A stretch of DNA of 64,000 bases from Candidatus Nitricoxidivorans perseverans (GCA_030246985.1 CP107246.1:1118282-1182281), one strand, 5' to 3'; shown: positions 17,367 to 28,009, counted from the first letter of the stretch. Notes: generated by a model from the letters alone, not told the origin. Numbers and translations: made by a program.

Positions 17367-18034
17367 GGGATGGGAAGGAATACTGCCGTCGCCATGGCCT
17401 GAATGACCTTGACGACGGTACGGTTGGTCTTGTCGGCGACGATCCGCGACAGCACGTCGAGACTGCCGATAATCTTGCCGAATTCTCGCTCGAAGGAAAG
17501 GTTCGGGTTCGATCCGCCCATTTCGTTCGAAAGCAGCAGCGGCATGCCGGCCGCGTTTCGGGCGCTGGAAAGCTTCCAGACGGCGATCTCCACGTTGCGG
17601 GCGCTGTTGTGGAGCTTCTGGGGATCCAGGTCGTCGATCACGAAAAATTCGGTCTTTCCATCGAAAGCCATGTGCAGCATGTCGCCCAGGCCGCCGACGA
17701 AGGCCGCCACGCGGTCGCCGGCGAAATCCTCACGGAAGGCCAATAGGAGCGCCTCAGTGCCGCGGCGGCCCTCCAGTTCCGGCAGCCGCCAGGCAAACGC
17801 GGGGTCAAATATCCGCGCCACCGCCGCATCCAGGCTTTCGTGGCCGCCCTTCCGCCACTCGCGCGGATTGCGCCGGTACAGCTTCTCGGCCAGAAGTCGC
17901 AAGCTTCCGAGAATCTCGCGGCGATGGGCCTCGGCCACCCGGTCGATGTCCGTCTTGGCGAGTTGCGCCGGGCTGGAGATGCAGGCGGCAAGGGGAAACG
18001 CCAGCAGTAGCCCCAGGCAGGCGCGACGCCTCAT
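17363..18034 (-). CDS. Putative lipoprotein of unknown function
   Basis: This 223-residue protein has a lipoprotein signal (MRRRACLGLLLAFPLAAC, lipobox LAAC). The mature part is mostly alpha-helical, with no motif I recognise. The reading frame overlaps dedA upstream and purN downstream by 4 bases each, so it is a true operon member. The context suggests an envelope role. The upstream-extended frame into dedA is rejected in favour of the ATGA start. Confidence 0.75.
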   Translation of the reverse strand: MRRRACLGLLLAFPLAACISSPAQLAKTDIDRVAEAHRREILGSLRLLAEKLYRRNPREWRKGGHESLDAAVARIFDPAFAWRLPELEGRRGTEALLLAFREDFAGDRVAAFVGGLGDMLHMAFDGKTEFFVIDDLDPQKLHNSARNVEIAVWKLSSARNAAGMPLLLSNEMGGSNPNLSFEREFGKIIGSLDVLSRIVADKTNRTVVKVIQAMATAVFLPIP

Positions 18035-18681
18035 CGCGCATCGCCCAGGCGATGGCGCAGCCAGCCGACGGCCACGGGCAGGACGGACACCGCGACGATG
18101 CCGAGGATCACGAGGGAAAGGTTGCTCCTGACCGCCGGCAGGTTGCCGAACCAGTAGCCGGCCAGCGTCAGGGAAAACACCCATATCACGCCGCCCAGCA
18201 GGTCGAAGGCGAAGTAGCGCGGATAGGTCATGCGCGCCACACCGGCCACGAAGGGCGCGAAGGTGCGCACCAGCGGGATGAAGCGGGCCAGCGTCATGGT
18301 CATGCCGCCGTAGCGCTCGTAGAAGGCATGGGCCTTGTCGTAAGCGGCGCGGTTGAAGAAGCGCGGTGCGCCCTCCCCCCAGTGCAGCACTTTCCCGCCG
18401 AACCAGCGTCCGATCCAGTAGTTGGTGTTGTCGCCGATCACGGCTGCCGCCAGCAGCACGGCGATCAGCGCCTGGATGTCCATGCCCCCCGTGGCCGCCA
18501 GCGCGCCGGCGACGAAGAGCAGCGAATCGCCCGGCAGGAAGGGCGTCACCACCAGCCCCGTCTCGCAGAAGACGATGGCGAAGAGGATGACGTAGATCCA
18601 GGTGCCGTACTGCTGCACCAGCGCCGCGAGATGGCGGTCGAGGTGCAGGATGATGTCAACGGACTGGGCGAGGTATTCCAT
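18031..18681 (-). CDS. DedA-family membrane protein
   Basis: This 216-residue SNARE-associated/DedA protein has the family motifs ETGLVVTPFLPGDSLLF and YGGMTMTLARFIPLVRTFAPFVAGV, with several hydrophobic segments. Family members are proposed undecaprenyl-phosphate/phospholipid flippases needed for envelope homeostasis. It heads a minus-strand operon in which successive genes overlap or nearly touch. It is divergent from mutL across only 37 bases. Confidence 0.92.
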   Translation of the reverse strand: MEYLAQSVDIILHLDRHLAALVQQYGTWIYVILFAIVFCETGLVVTPFLPGDSLLFVAGALAATGGMDIQALIAVLLAAAVIGDNTNYWIGRWFGGKVLHWGEGAPRFFNRAAYDKAHAFYERYGGMTMTLARFIPLVRTFAPFVAGVARMTYPRYFAFDLLGGVIWVFSLTLAGYWFGNLPAVRSNLSLVILGIVAVSVLPVAVGWLRHRLGDAR

Positions 18682-18706
18682 GGGGCGCGTAGTGTAACCC
18701 AGCCCC

Positions 18707-18712
18707 TATAAT
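18707..18712 (+). promoter_or_regulatory. Candidate -10 box for a leaderless mutL transcript
   Basis: A consensus TATAAT lies 6 bases upstream of the mutL GTG, so transcription would begin at or next to the start codon. There is no Shine-Dalgarno before the GTG and no convincing -35 hexamer. Confidence 0.35.
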
Positions 18713-18718
18713 CCCCCC

Positions 18719-20404
<1,686 letters not shown>

Positions 20405-20435
20405 CGTGTTACACTAAATAAGTTTACGTAACACG
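20405..20435. promoter_or_regulatory. Inverted repeat operator candidate upstream of toxin-antitoxin pair 1
   Basis: CGTGTTAC at 20405-20412 is mirrored by GTAACACG at 20428-20435, ending 14 bases before the antitoxin ATG. RHH antitoxins commonly autoregulate by binding such repeats. The repeat starts right after the mutL stop. Confidence 0.55.
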
Positions 20436-20449
20436 CCTGGAGCAAGCTC

Positions 20450-20698
20450 ATGACAATCACCGTCCGGCTGCCGCACATCCTGGAAGAAAATCTCGCTCAG
20501 TACTGCGTCGAGCGCGGCATCAACCGCAGCGAGGCGGTCAAGCAGGCCATCACGCGTCTCGTGATGGCGGAACGCGATGCGCCTTCCGCCTACGATCTCG
20601 GCCGCGACCTGTTCGGCCCGGAGACCGACCGCGCGCCCGCCGAGGACGTGGCCTCGCAGACCAAGCGGCTGCTGCGCGAGAAGTTTCGCCCGGCGTGA
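20450..20698 (+). CDS. Ribbon-helix-helix antitoxin (pair 1)
   Basis: This 82-residue protein has an N-terminal RHH DNA-binding fold (MTITVRLPHILEENLAQYC then INRSEAVKQAI) and a C-terminal toxin-binding tail with AYDLGRDLF at residues 47-55. The same position in pair 2's antitoxin reads PYELGADLF, so the motif is probably the toxin-contacting element. It overlaps the toxin start (GTGA) by 4 bases. It should neutralise the PIN toxin and repress its own promoter through the upstream inverted repeat. Confidence 0.82.
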   Translation: MTITVRLPHILEENLAQYCVERGINRSEAVKQAITRLVMAERDAPSAYDLGRDLFGPETDRAPAEDVASQTKRLLREKFRPA

Positions 20699-21114
20699 CC
20701 CGCAACATCCTGATCGTCGATACCGGCTTCCTGGTCGCCCTGTTCCGCCGCGGCGACCGGTTGCGCGAAGCGGCGCGGAGTTTTCTTGCGGGCAACCGCG
20801 CGCCGCTGCTCACCACCTCCGCCATCATCGTTGAAACCGCCTTCTTCCTCGACGCCGGCGAAAAGCTCGCCCTGATGGAATGGATCCGGCGCGGCGCCCT
20901 GCCCGTGCGGGAAATCTCCGGCGAAACCTGGCCACTGCTGGCCTGGATCGTCTCCAAGTACGCCGACCGCGATCCGGACCTCGCCGACGCCACCCTCGTC
21001 TGGCTGGCCCAGGACTGCGGCAGCCGGCGCATCCTGACCGTGGACGACGCCGACTTCTCGGTCTATCGCACGAAATCGGGCAAGGCTTTCGAGATCGTCG
21101 AGTGGATGCGATAG
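20695..21114 (+). CDS. PIN-domain (VapC-type) toxin (pair 1)
   Basis: This 139-residue protein has the PIN acidic residues: an N-terminal Asp in LIVDTGFLVALF, the central Glu in IIVETAFFL, and two C-terminal Asp in DPDLADATLVWLA and LTVDDADFSVYR. PIN toxins are Mg-dependent ribonucleases, often cutting tRNA or rRNA. The start is GTG, coupled to the antitoxin stop. Its 3' end overlaps the miaA start by 13 bases, so toxin-antitoxin and tRNA-modification genes share one transcript. Confidence 0.85.
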   Translation: MTRNILIVDTGFLVALFRRGDRLREAARSFLAGNRAPLLTTSAIIVETAFFLDAGEKLALMEWIRRGALPVREISGETWPLLAWIVSKYADRDPDLADATLVWLAQDCGSRRILTVDDADFSVYRTKSGKAFEIVEWMR

Positions 21115-22043
21115 CCCTCCCCCCCGCCATCCTGCTCATGGGCCCCACCGCCAGCGGCAAGACCGCGCTGGCGCTGGAGATCGCCGGCCGATTCCCCGTC
21201 GATCTCGTCAGCGTCGATTCGGCGCAGGTGTTCCGCGACATGGACATCGGCACCGCCAAGCCCGACGCCGACACGCTCGCCCGCCACCCGCACCGGCTGA
21301 TTGACCTCATCACGCCGGAGGAGCGCTACTCCGCCGCGCGATTCCGCGAGGACGCCCTGCGCGAAATGGCCGCGATCACGGCCGCCGGCCGCGTGCCCCT
21401 CTTGGTCGGCGGCACCATGCTCTACTTCAAGGCGCTTCGCGAGGGTCTGGCCGACCTGCCGCAGGCCGATCCCGAACTGCGCGGGCAGATCGACCTTGAA
21501 GCCGCCGAGCGCGGCTGGCCGGCGCTGCACGCGGAGCTGGCGCGGCTCGATCCGGAAACCGCCGCGCGGCTCGCGCCCACCGACGCCCAGCGCATCCAGC
21601 GCGCGATTGAGGTCGTCCGCGCCACCGGAAAACCGCTGGGCGAATACTTTGCCGTCCAGCGGCGGCGGACGCTGCCCTACCGGACGCTCTCGCTGGCGCT
21701 CGTCCCCTCCGACCGCGCCGTCCTGCACAGCCGCATCGCGCGCCGCTTCGACGAGATGCTGGCGGCGGGGCTGGTGGCGGAAGTCGAAATGCTGCGCGCG
21801 AAATACCGGCTCTCCGCCGACCTGTCCTCGATGCGCTGCGTCGGCTACCGGCAGGTGTGGGAAATGCTGGAGGGAACGATGCCCGCCGGAGAACTGCGCG
21901 ACCGCGGCGTCTTCGCAACCCGCCAGTTCGCCAAGCGGCAGCTTACCTGGCTGCGATCGACGCCCGATCTCGAAACGCTGGACGCGTTCGACCCGGCCGC
22001 GACCGGCCGGGCGCTGGAGATGATCGAACGCTTCCTCGGCTGA
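21102..22043 (+). CDS. miaA: tRNA dimethylallyltransferase
   Basis: With the GTG at 21102 the protein has 313 residues. It has the P-loop LLMGPTASGKTALALEIA, the DSAQVFRDMDIGTAKP substrate motif and GTMLYFKALREGLADLP. It adds a dimethylallyl group to A37 of tRNAs reading UNN codons. The GTG lies inside the end of the PIN toxin gene. The next in-frame ATG would cut into the P-loop strand, so GTG is preferred. It ends directly against the convergent purM stop codon. Confidence 0.93.
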   Translation: MDAIALPPAILLMGPTASGKTALALEIAGRFPVDLVSVDSAQVFRDMDIGTAKPDADTLARHPHRLIDLITPEERYSAARFREDALREMAAITAAGRVPLLVGGTMLYFKALREGLADLPQADPELRGQIDLEAAERGWPALHAELARLDPETAARLAPTDAQRIQRAIEVVRATGKPLGEYFAVQRRRTLPYRTLSLALVPSDRAVLHSRIARRFDEMLAAGLVAEVEMLRAKYRLSADLSSMRCVGYRQVWEMLEGTMPAGELRDRGVFATRQFAKRQLTWLRSTPDLETLDAFDPAATGRALEMIERFLG

Positions 22044-23075
22044 TCAGATGACGATCGTCTGGGGCTCGCCGGGCCGGCAGTCTTCGATGCGGCCGATCAC
22101 GAAGACGTGCTCGCCCGCCGCGGCCAGCAGTTCGACGGCATGCCGCTCGTGTTCGGCGGCCACCACCACGACCATGCCGATGCCGCAGTTGAAGACGCGG
22201 TGCATCTCGGCATCACTCACATTGCCCTCGCGCTGGAGCCACTGGAAGAGCGGCGGCAGTGGCCATGTTTTCCGATCCAGCATGGCGGCAAGCCCTTCGG
22301 GCAGAATACGCGGCACGTTGTCGAGCAGTCCGCCGCCGGTGATGTGGGCCAGGCCCTTGACCGGCAGCGCCCGAATCAGCGCCAGGATCGGCTTCACGTA
22401 GATGCGCGTCGGCGCCAGCACGGCATCGGCCAGGGTCAGGCCGTAGAAATCCGCATGAAGATCCGGTTCCGCGCGTTCGATGATGCGGCGGATCAGCGAG
22501 TAGCCGTTGGAGTGGGCGCCGCTGGAGGCCAGGCCCAGCACCACGTCGCCGGCATGGATGCGGGATCCGTCGATGATCTCCGATTTCTCGACGGCGCCGA
22601 CGGCAAAGCCGGCCAGGTCGTATTCGCCCTCCGGATACATGCCCGGCATTTCGGCGGTTTCGCCGCCGATCAGCGCGCAGCCGGCCAGTTCGCAGCCCTT
22701 GGCGATGCCCTCGATCACCGTCGCCGCGACACCGACTTCCAGTTTGCCGCAGGCGAAGTAGTCGAGGAAAAACAGGGGTTCTGCGCCCTGGACCAGGATG
22801 TCGTTGACGCTCATGGCGACGAGATCCTGCCCAATGGTGCCGTGCCGGTTCAACTCGAAGGCCAGCTTGAGCTTGGTGCCGACGCCGTCGGTCCCCGACA
22901 CGAGCACGGGCTCCCGATACTTTTTCGAAATCTCGAACAGGGCGCCGAAGCCACCGATGCCGGCGAGCACTTCGGGGCGCATGGTGCGTTTCGCCGCCGG
23001 CTTTATGCGTTCGACGAGGGCGTCGCCGGCGTCGATATCCACGCCGGCATCGCGATAGGTAAGTGCGTCGCTCAA
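22044..23075 (-). CDS. purM: Phosphoribosylformylglycinamidine cyclo-ligase (AIR synthetase)
   Basis: This 343-residue protein has the N-terminal [20 protein letters not shown], the [13 protein letters not shown] nucleotide-binding segment, [19 protein letters not shown] and the [11 protein letters not shown] loop. It makes aminoimidazole ribotide in purine synthesis. It stands alone on the minus strand, convergent with miaA (zero spacing) and divergent from the AI-2E family gene. Confidence 0.97.
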   Translation of the reverse strand: MSDALTYRDAGVDIDAGDALVERIKPAAKRTMRPEVLAGIGGFGALFEISKKYREPVLVSGTDGVGTKLKLAFELNRHGTIGQDLVAMSVNDILVQGAEPLFFLDYFACGKLEVGVAATVIEGIAKGCELAGCALIGGETAEMPGMYPEGEYDLAGFAVGAVEKSEIIDGSRIHAGDVVLGLASSGAHSNGYSLIRRIIERAEPDLHADFYGLTLADAVLAPTRIYVKPILALIRALPVKGLAHITGGGLLDNVPRILPEGLAAMLDRKTWPLPPLFQWLQREGNVSDAEMHRVFNCGIGMVVVVAAEHERHAVELLAAAGEHVFVIGRIEDCRPGEPQTIVI

Positions 23076-23135
23076 GTTGAGTTCCTCGGTTGGGCCGGAT
23101 AAAGTTGCGGCCTTCTGGCAAACATTTTATAGGAA

Positions 23136-24206
23136 ATGCCCTCCCTTCCCGCCCCGAATCGCATGCAGGCCGCCCTCTGGGTCGCCCTTTTCGCCGCCGC
23201 CCTCTGGCTGCTGGCGCAGCTCGCGCCGATCCTGACGCCCTTCCTGCTCGCCGGCATCCTGGCCTACATCTGCGATCCCGCCGTCGAGCGCTTGCAACGG
23301 ATCGGGTTGCCGCGGCTGGCCGCGGTGCTGGCGGTGCTGGTCGCGGCCGGCCTCCTGCTGGTCGCCCTGGGGCTGATCCTGGCGCCGCTGCTGGTCGAGG
23401 AAGCCGCCGTGCTGGCGGCCCGCCTGCCCGACGCGCTGGCGCTCGCCAACGACAGGCTGGCGCCCTGGCTCCGGGAGACCTTCGGCATCCGGCTGGCCCT
23501 GGACGCGGAATCGCTGAAGGCGCTCGCCGGCGAGAACATGGACAGTCTCCAGGCCATCGCCCGAAAACTCTACGAATCGCTCAGGATCGGCGGCGTCGCG
23601 CTGCTCGGCTTCGCCATCAACCTGCTGCTGGTCCCGGTGGTGATGTTCTATCTCCTGCTCGACTGGGGCCGGCTGCTGGAACGCATCGGAAACGCAATCC
23701 CCCGCCCCTGGCACGACCGGACGATGCGGCTGGCCCGCGACGTCGACGCGGTGCTCTCGGAATTCCTGCGCGGCCAGCTCTGGGTCATGCTGATCCTCGC
23801 CGCCTATTACAGCATCGCACTCTGGCTCGCCGGCATCCCGTCAGCGCTGGCCATCGGCCTGCTGACGGGGCTCCTGATCTTCGTGCCCTACCTCGGCTTC
23901 GCGACCGGCCTGATTCTCGGCCTGCTGGTGGCGGCGCTTCAGTTCCAGGGTGCGAGCCCCGTCATCGCCGTCCTCGCCGTCTTCGGCATCGGCCAGCTTC
24001 TGGAAAGCTTCCTGCTCACGCCCTTCCTCGTCGGCAACCGCATCGGCCTGCATCCGCTCGCGGTGATCTTCGCCCTCATGGCCTTCGGGCAACTCTTCGG
24101 CTTCTTCGGCATCCTGCTCGCCCTGCCGGCCTCGGCCGCCCTGCTGGTGGGGCTGCGCGAGCTGCGGGCGGCCTATCTTGCCAGCCGTTTCTACACCGGC
24201 CGATGA
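23136..24206 (+). CDS. AI-2E family (PerM-like) membrane transporter
   Basis: This 356-residue protein has about seven to eight membrane segments and the AI-2E/PerM signature near the C-terminus (GIGQLLESFLLTPFLVGNRIGLHPLAVIFALMAFG, read in parts). Substrates vary in this family and are not predictable. It overlaps hda by 4 bases; the perM-hda arrangement beside purM is conserved in beta/gammaproteobacteria. Confidence 0.9.
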   Translation: MPSLPAPNRMQAALWVALFAAALWLLAQLAPILTPFLLAGILAYICDPAVERLQRIGLPRLAAVLAVLVAAGLLLVALGLILAPLLVEEAAVLAARLPDALALANDRLAPWLRETFGIRLALDAESLKALAGENMDSLQAIARKLYESLRIGGVALLGFAINLLLVPVVMFYLLLDWGRLLERIGNAIPRPWHDRTMRLARDVDAVLSEFLRGQLWVMLILAAYYSIALWLAGIPSALAIGLLTGLLIFVPYLGFATGLILGLLVAALQFQGASPVIAVLAVFGIGQLLESFLLTPFLVGNRIGLHPLAVIFALMAFGQLFGFFGILLALPASAALLVGLRELRAAYLASRFYTGR

Positions 24207-24766
24207 CCCAGCTATTGCTCGACATCGCGCCCAAGCCGCTCCCGACGCTTGACAATTTCATCGTCGGCGCCAACGCGGAACTCATCGCGACCCTGCGGCG
24301 GGGATGCGACCGGCTATACCTCTGGGGACCCGCCGGCAGCGGGAAGAGCCACCTCCTGTCCGCCGTCGCGGCCGAGAGCCTGCACGTCTTCGACGACGTG
24401 CATCGCCTGCCGGAAGCTGTCCAGGAGGACCTCTTCCGCCTGTTCAACCGGGGCGCGAGGATCCTGCTGGCGGGGGACGTGCCGCCGTCGCGGCTGGCCT
24501 TGCGCGAAGACCTGCGCACCCGCATCGGCCAGATGCTGGTCTTCGAGATCAGGGCGCTCTCCGACGAGGAGAAGTCGGCCGCGCTCCGGCGCCACGCCCT
24601 CCAGCGGGGCATGAAAATCGACGATGCCCTGATCCGATACCTGCTTTCCCACGTCCGCCGGGACCTCCCCACCCTGATGGCCGTGCTCGACAGCCTCGAC
24701 CGCGCCTCGCTCGAACAGCAGCGCCCGATCACCCTCCCATTGCTCAAAAGCCTCGTTCCGTCATGA
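24203..24766 (+). CDS. hda: DnaA regulatory inactivator Hda
   Basis: This 187-residue protein begins MTQLLLDIAPKPLPTLDNFI. The extreme N-terminal QLLLDI is the beta-clamp-binding motif typical of Hda, and a DnaA-like AAA+ domain follows (YLWGPAGSGKSHLLSAV; sensor region RGARILLAGDVPPSRL). With the loaded sliding clamp it stimulates ATP hydrolysis by DnaA. The ATG overlaps the transporter stop, and its stop overlaps the HAD gene start, both by 4 bases. It is shorter than E. coli Hda; the Walker B region is HVFDDVH. Confidence 0.9.
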   Translation: MTQLLLDIAPKPLPTLDNFIVGANAELIATLRRGCDRLYLWGPAGSGKSHLLSAVAAESLHVFDDVHRLPEAVQEDLFRLFNRGARILLAGDVPPSRLALREDLRTRIGQMLVFEIRALSDEEKSAALRRHALQRGMKIDDALIRYLLSHVRRDLPTLMAVLDSLDRASLEQQRPITLPLLKSLVPS

Positions 24767-25428
24767 ATCTCGTCCTCTTCGACCTCGACAACACCCTGCT
24801 TTCATGCGACTCGGATTTCGAGTGGGCGCAGTTCCTCATCGGGAAGGGCGTGCTCGACGCCGAGCTGCACGCGGCGAAGAACCAGGCCTTTTACGACGAC
24901 TACAAGGCCGGCACACTCGACATCCACGCATTCCTCGACTTCCAGCTCGCGCCGCTCGCGCGCCATCCGCGCACGGAACTGGATGCCTGGCATCGCGAGT
25001 TCATGGAAACCCGCATCCGACCGACGATCGGCGCCGCCTCGCGCGCGCTCGCGCGGCGCCATCTGGACGAGGGCAGCCTCTGCGCCATCGTCACCGCGAC
25101 CAACAGCTTCGTCACCGGCCCCATCGCCCGCGAGTTCGGCATCCCGCACCTCATCGCCACCATCCCGGCCTGGGACGGCGAACGATTCACCGGCAAGCCG
25201 CGCGGCACCCCCGCTTTCAAGGAAGGCAAGATCGGGCGCGTGGAAGCCTGGCTCGAATCGCTCGGCCTCTGGTGGGGCGCATTCGGGAAGAGCTTCTTCT
25301 ACAGCGACTCCCACAACGACCTGCCGCTGATGTCGAAAGTCACCGATCCCGTCGCCGTCGATCCCGACGACACGCTGCGCGACCATGCGCGCAATGCCGG
25401 CTGGCCGATCATGAGCCTGCGGAGCTGA
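24763..25428 (+). CDS. HAD-IB family phosphatase (SerB-like)
   Basis: This 221-residue protein has HAD motif I at the N-terminus (LVLFDLDNTLLSCDSD, nucleophile Asp), motif II (CAIVTATNSF), motif III lysine in the PAFKEGKI region and motif IV YSDSHNDLPLM. It is a HAD-IB hydrolase of the kind often found next to hda. The substrate is uncertain (phosphoserine or histidinol phosphate-like). The start overlaps hda by 4 bases. Confidence 0.9.
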   Translation: MNLVLFDLDNTLLSCDSDFEWAQFLIGKGVLDAELHAAKNQAFYDDYKAGTLDIHAFLDFQLAPLARHPRTELDAWHREFMETRIRPTIGAASRALARRHLDEGSLCAIVTATNSFVTGPIAREFGIPHLIATIPAWDGERFTGKPRGTPAFKEGKIGRVEAWLESLGLWWGAFGKSFFYSDSHNDLPLMSKVTDPVAVDPDDTLRDHARNAGWPIMSLRS

Positions 25429-25511
25429 GCGGAAAATTGCGCGGCTGATTTTTTGACTTCGCCACCCACCGCCAGTACCATGTAGCACACGCGCGTATTA
25501 CACTTGCCGCC

Positions 25512-25772
25512 ATGACGCTGACCATCCGCCTCGACCCTGATCTCGAACGCGATCTTGCCAACGCTTCCGCCCAGTCGGGCCAGCCGAAGAGCCAGATCGT
25601 GAAGCGCGGCCTGCGCGAATACCTCGCGCGGCTGTCCTCCCCCAAGACACCGTACGAACTGGGCGCGGACCTGTTCGACAGGGGGCCGGAAAGCGGCGAA
25701 GGCAATTTGTCCGACAAGGCAATCATCAGGGCCCGCATGAGCGCGCGCATCCGTGCGGAAAATCATCGCTGA
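25512..25772 (+). CDS. Ribbon-helix-helix antitoxin (pair 2)
   Basis: This 86-residue protein has an N-terminal RHH segment (MTLTIRLDPDLERDLANAS, then PKSQIVKRGLREYL) and a tail carrying PYELGADLF at residues 47-55, exactly aligned with the motif in pair 1. It overlaps the toxin gene by 20 bases. It lies 83 bases downstream of the HAD gene, in a gap that probably holds its own promoter. An imperfect palindromic patch (TGTAGCACAC...TATTACA) precedes the start. Confidence 0.8.
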   Translation: MTLTIRLDPDLERDLANASAQSGQPKSQIVKRGLREYLARLSSPKTPYELGADLFDRGPESGEGNLSDKAIIRARMSARIRAENHR

Positions 25773-26166
25773 CTCGGGGCCGCTGATCGCCCTGTTCGAC
25801 CGCTCGGATCGCAACCGGCCAGCAGTCAAGGGGTTCCTTCGCGATTACGAGGGCGCCCTCGTCACCACCTGGCCGGTACTCACCGAGGTCGGCCACATGC
25901 TGGGCTTCAGCGTCGACCGGCAGATCGATTTCCTCGAATGGGTGCGCCGCGGCGCCCTCGACGTGGCGGACCTGCCGAAAGGCGCCGTGGATGCCATCCT
26001 CAAGGCCACGCGAAATTACCGAAACGTGCCGATGGATCTCGCCGATGCATCGCTCCTCGTGCTCGCCATGGAGACCGGCGTGCGGGAGATTCTGACTTTC
26101 GACGCCGATTTCGACATCTATCGCCTGCCCGACAAAAGCCAACTTCTCAACGTACTTCGCACATGA
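25753..26166 (+). CDS. PIN-domain (VapC-type) toxin (pair 2)
   Basis: This 137-residue protein has the PIN acidic residues in IIADSGPLIALF, PVLTEVGHML, PMDLADASLLVLA and LTFDADFDIYRLP. It is recognisably a paralogue of the pair-1 toxin: both share an EW-[IV]-RRGAL segment and the DLADA and DFD/DFS-[IV]-YR blocks. It is a predicted RNase. The start is GTG. The stop overlaps the pcnB ATG by 4 bases, coupling a toxin to RNA polyadenylation. Confidence 0.85.
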   Translation: MRKIIADSGPLIALFDRSDRNRPAVKGFLRDYEGALVTTWPVLTEVGHMLGFSVDRQIDFLEWVRRGALDVADLPKGAVDAILKATRNYRNVPMDLADASLLVLAMETGVREILTFDADFDIYRLPDKSQLLNVLRT

Positions 26167-27530
26167 TCCGCAAACTATTCCACCGCGCCGTCGCCAAGGT
26201 GTTCCGGCGCGCCGAGCCCGGCCGCCATGCGCCGGCCACGATCCCGGCCGCCCGCCACGGCATCCGCCGCGAGGATGTATCGCCCGGCGCGCGGCGCACC
26301 TGCGAGACGCTCCAGAAGGCGGGCTTCCGGGCCTACGTGGTCGGCGGCGCGGTGCGCGACCTGATCGCGGGCATCGTGCCCAAGGACTACGACGTCGCCA
26401 CCGACGCCACGCCGGACGAGGTGAGGGGCCTCTTCCGCCGCTCGCGCATCATCGGGCGGCGCTTCCAGATCGTCCATGTGATGCAGGGCGCGGAAACGCT
26501 GGAGGTCTCGACCTTCCGCGCGGCCCACGACGAGGACACGCTGAAGGACGAGCACGGCCGCGTGCTGCGCGACAACGTATGGGGCAGCATCGAGGAGGAC
26601 GCGGCGCGGCGCGACTTCACCGTCAATGCGCTCTATTACGATCCCACCCGCGAGACGGTGCTGGACTACCACCACGGCGTCGACGACCTCAAGAGGAAGA
26701 CCCTGCGCATGATCGGCGACCCGCGCGCCCGATACCGCGAGGACCCGGTGCGCATGCTGCGCGCCGTGCGGCTTTCCGCGAAGCTGGGCCTCGCCATCGA
26801 TCCGAAGACGCGCACGCCGATCAGGGAGATGTCGGATCTCATCGAGAACGTGCCGCCGGCGCGGCTGTTCGACGAGATGCTGAAGCTCCTCTTTTCCGGC
26901 CACGCCGTCGAGTGCGTGAAGCGCCTGCGCGGCGAAGGCCTGCACCACGGCCTGCTGCCGCTGCTCGACGTGATCCTGGAGCAGCCGATGGGCGAGAAAT
27001 TCGTGATGCTCTCGCTGGCCAGCACGGACGATCGCATCCGCGCCGACAAGCCCTGCTCCCCCGGCTTTTTGTTCGCCACGCTGCTCTGGCACGAGGTGCT
27101 GGCCGACTGGGAGGCGCGCAAGAAGGCCGGCGGCCTGCCGACACCGGCCCTGTACGAAGCGATGGACGCGGTGCTCGACCAGCAGGCCGAGAAGCTCGCC
27201 ATCACGCGCCGCATCGCGGCCGACATCAAGGAAATCTGGGCGTTCCAGCCGCGCTTCGAGAAGCGCGCCGGGCGCATGCCCTTCCGGCTCGTCGAGCAGC
27301 CGCGCTTCCGCGCCGCGTGGGACTTCCTCGTGCTGCGCGCCGAGAGCGGCGAAATCGCGCGAGAGCTGGCCGACTGGTGGACTGAATTCCAGGACGCCGA
27401 CCACGAGCGGCGCGAGGCCATGCTCCAGCCCGACACGGGCAAGAAGCGGAAGCGGCCTCGTTCACGCGGGCGCGGCCGCGGCGCGAAGGCGCAGGAGGAA
27501 GCCAGCGGCGGCGAAGGAAGCGCGGCGTGA
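26163..27530 (+). CDS. pcnB: Poly(A) polymerase I
   Basis: Starting at the ATG that overlaps the toxin stop gives 455 residues. The nucleotidyltransferase head is clear (AYVVGGAVRDLIAGIVPKDYDVATDATPDEV), followed by the RNA-binding ARxYREDPVRMLRAVRLSAKLGL motif. A basic C-terminal tail (KKRKRPRSRGRGRG) is typical of PcnB. It adds 3' poly(A) to RNAs to promote decay. The pcnB-folK order is conserved and continues here. Confidence 0.95.
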   Translation: MIRKLFHRAVAKVFRRAEPGRHAPATIPAARHGIRREDVSPGARRTCETLQKAGFRAYVVGGAVRDLIAGIVPKDYDVATDATPDEVRGLFRRSRIIGRRFQIVHVMQGAETLEVSTFRAAHDEDTLKDEHGRVLRDNVWGSIEEDAARRDFTVNALYYDPTRETVLDYHHGVDDLKRKTLRMIGDPRARYREDPVRMLRAVRLSAKLGLAIDPKTRTPIREMSDLIENVPPARLFDEMLKLLFSGHAVECVKRLRGEGLHHGLLPLLDVILEQPMGEKFVMLSLASTDDRIRADKPCSPGFLFATLLWHEVLADWEARKKAGGLPTPALYEAMDAVLDQQAEKLAITRRIAADIKEIWAFQPRFEKRAGRMPFRLVEQPRFRAAWDFLVLRAESGEIARELADWWTEFQDADHERREAMLQPDTGKKRKRPRSRGRGRGAKAQEEASGGEGSAA

Positions 27531-28009
27531 TCCGTGCGTATGTCGCCCTTGGCTCGAACCTGGGCGATCCGGCCGGAACGGTCGACGAGGCCATCGAGGC
27601 GCTGGCCGGCCTGCGCGGCTCGATCCTTGCCGCGTTTTCATCCCTCTACCGCACGGCGCCGGTGGGCCTGAAACACCAGCCGGACTTCATCAACGCCGTG
27701 GTCGCGCTCGACACGCGCCTTTCGCCCGGCGAACTGCTCGACGCGCTATTCGCGCTCGAGGAAAAATTCGGCCGCAGGCGGACTGTGAAGAACGCGCCGC
27801 GCACGCTGGACCTCGACCTTCTGCTGCACGGCGACACGGTGGCGGACACGCCCGCCCTCACGCTGCCCCATCCGCGCATGCACGAGCGGGCCTTCGTCCT
27901 GGCGCCCCTGCTGGAGATCGCGCCCGGCATTGTCATTCCGGGCAGGGGCGCGGCCACTGATCTCCTGGCGGCCTGCGCCGGCCAGCGCATCCAGCCGCTC
28001 CGGCCATGA
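27527..28009 (+). CDS. folK: 2-amino-4-hydroxy-6-hydroxymethyldihydropteridine pyrophosphokinase
   Basis: This 160-residue protein has HPPK motifs: AYVALGSNLGDP at the N-terminus, YRTAPVG, QPDFINAVV, the catalytic RTLDLDLLLHG and the LPHPRMHERAFVLAPL signature. It acts in folate synthesis. The GTG start overlaps the pcnB stop by 4 bases. folK is normally followed by panB in related genomes; here two inserted genes and a DUF486 gene come first. Confidence 0.95.
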   Translation: MIRAYVALGSNLGDPAGTVDEAIEALAGLRGSILAAFSSLYRTAPVGLKHQPDFINAVVALDTRLSPGELLDALFALEEKFGRRRTVKNAPRTLDLDLLLHGDTVADTPALTLPHPRMHERAFVLAPLLEIAPGIVIPGRGAATDLLAACAGQRIQPLRP

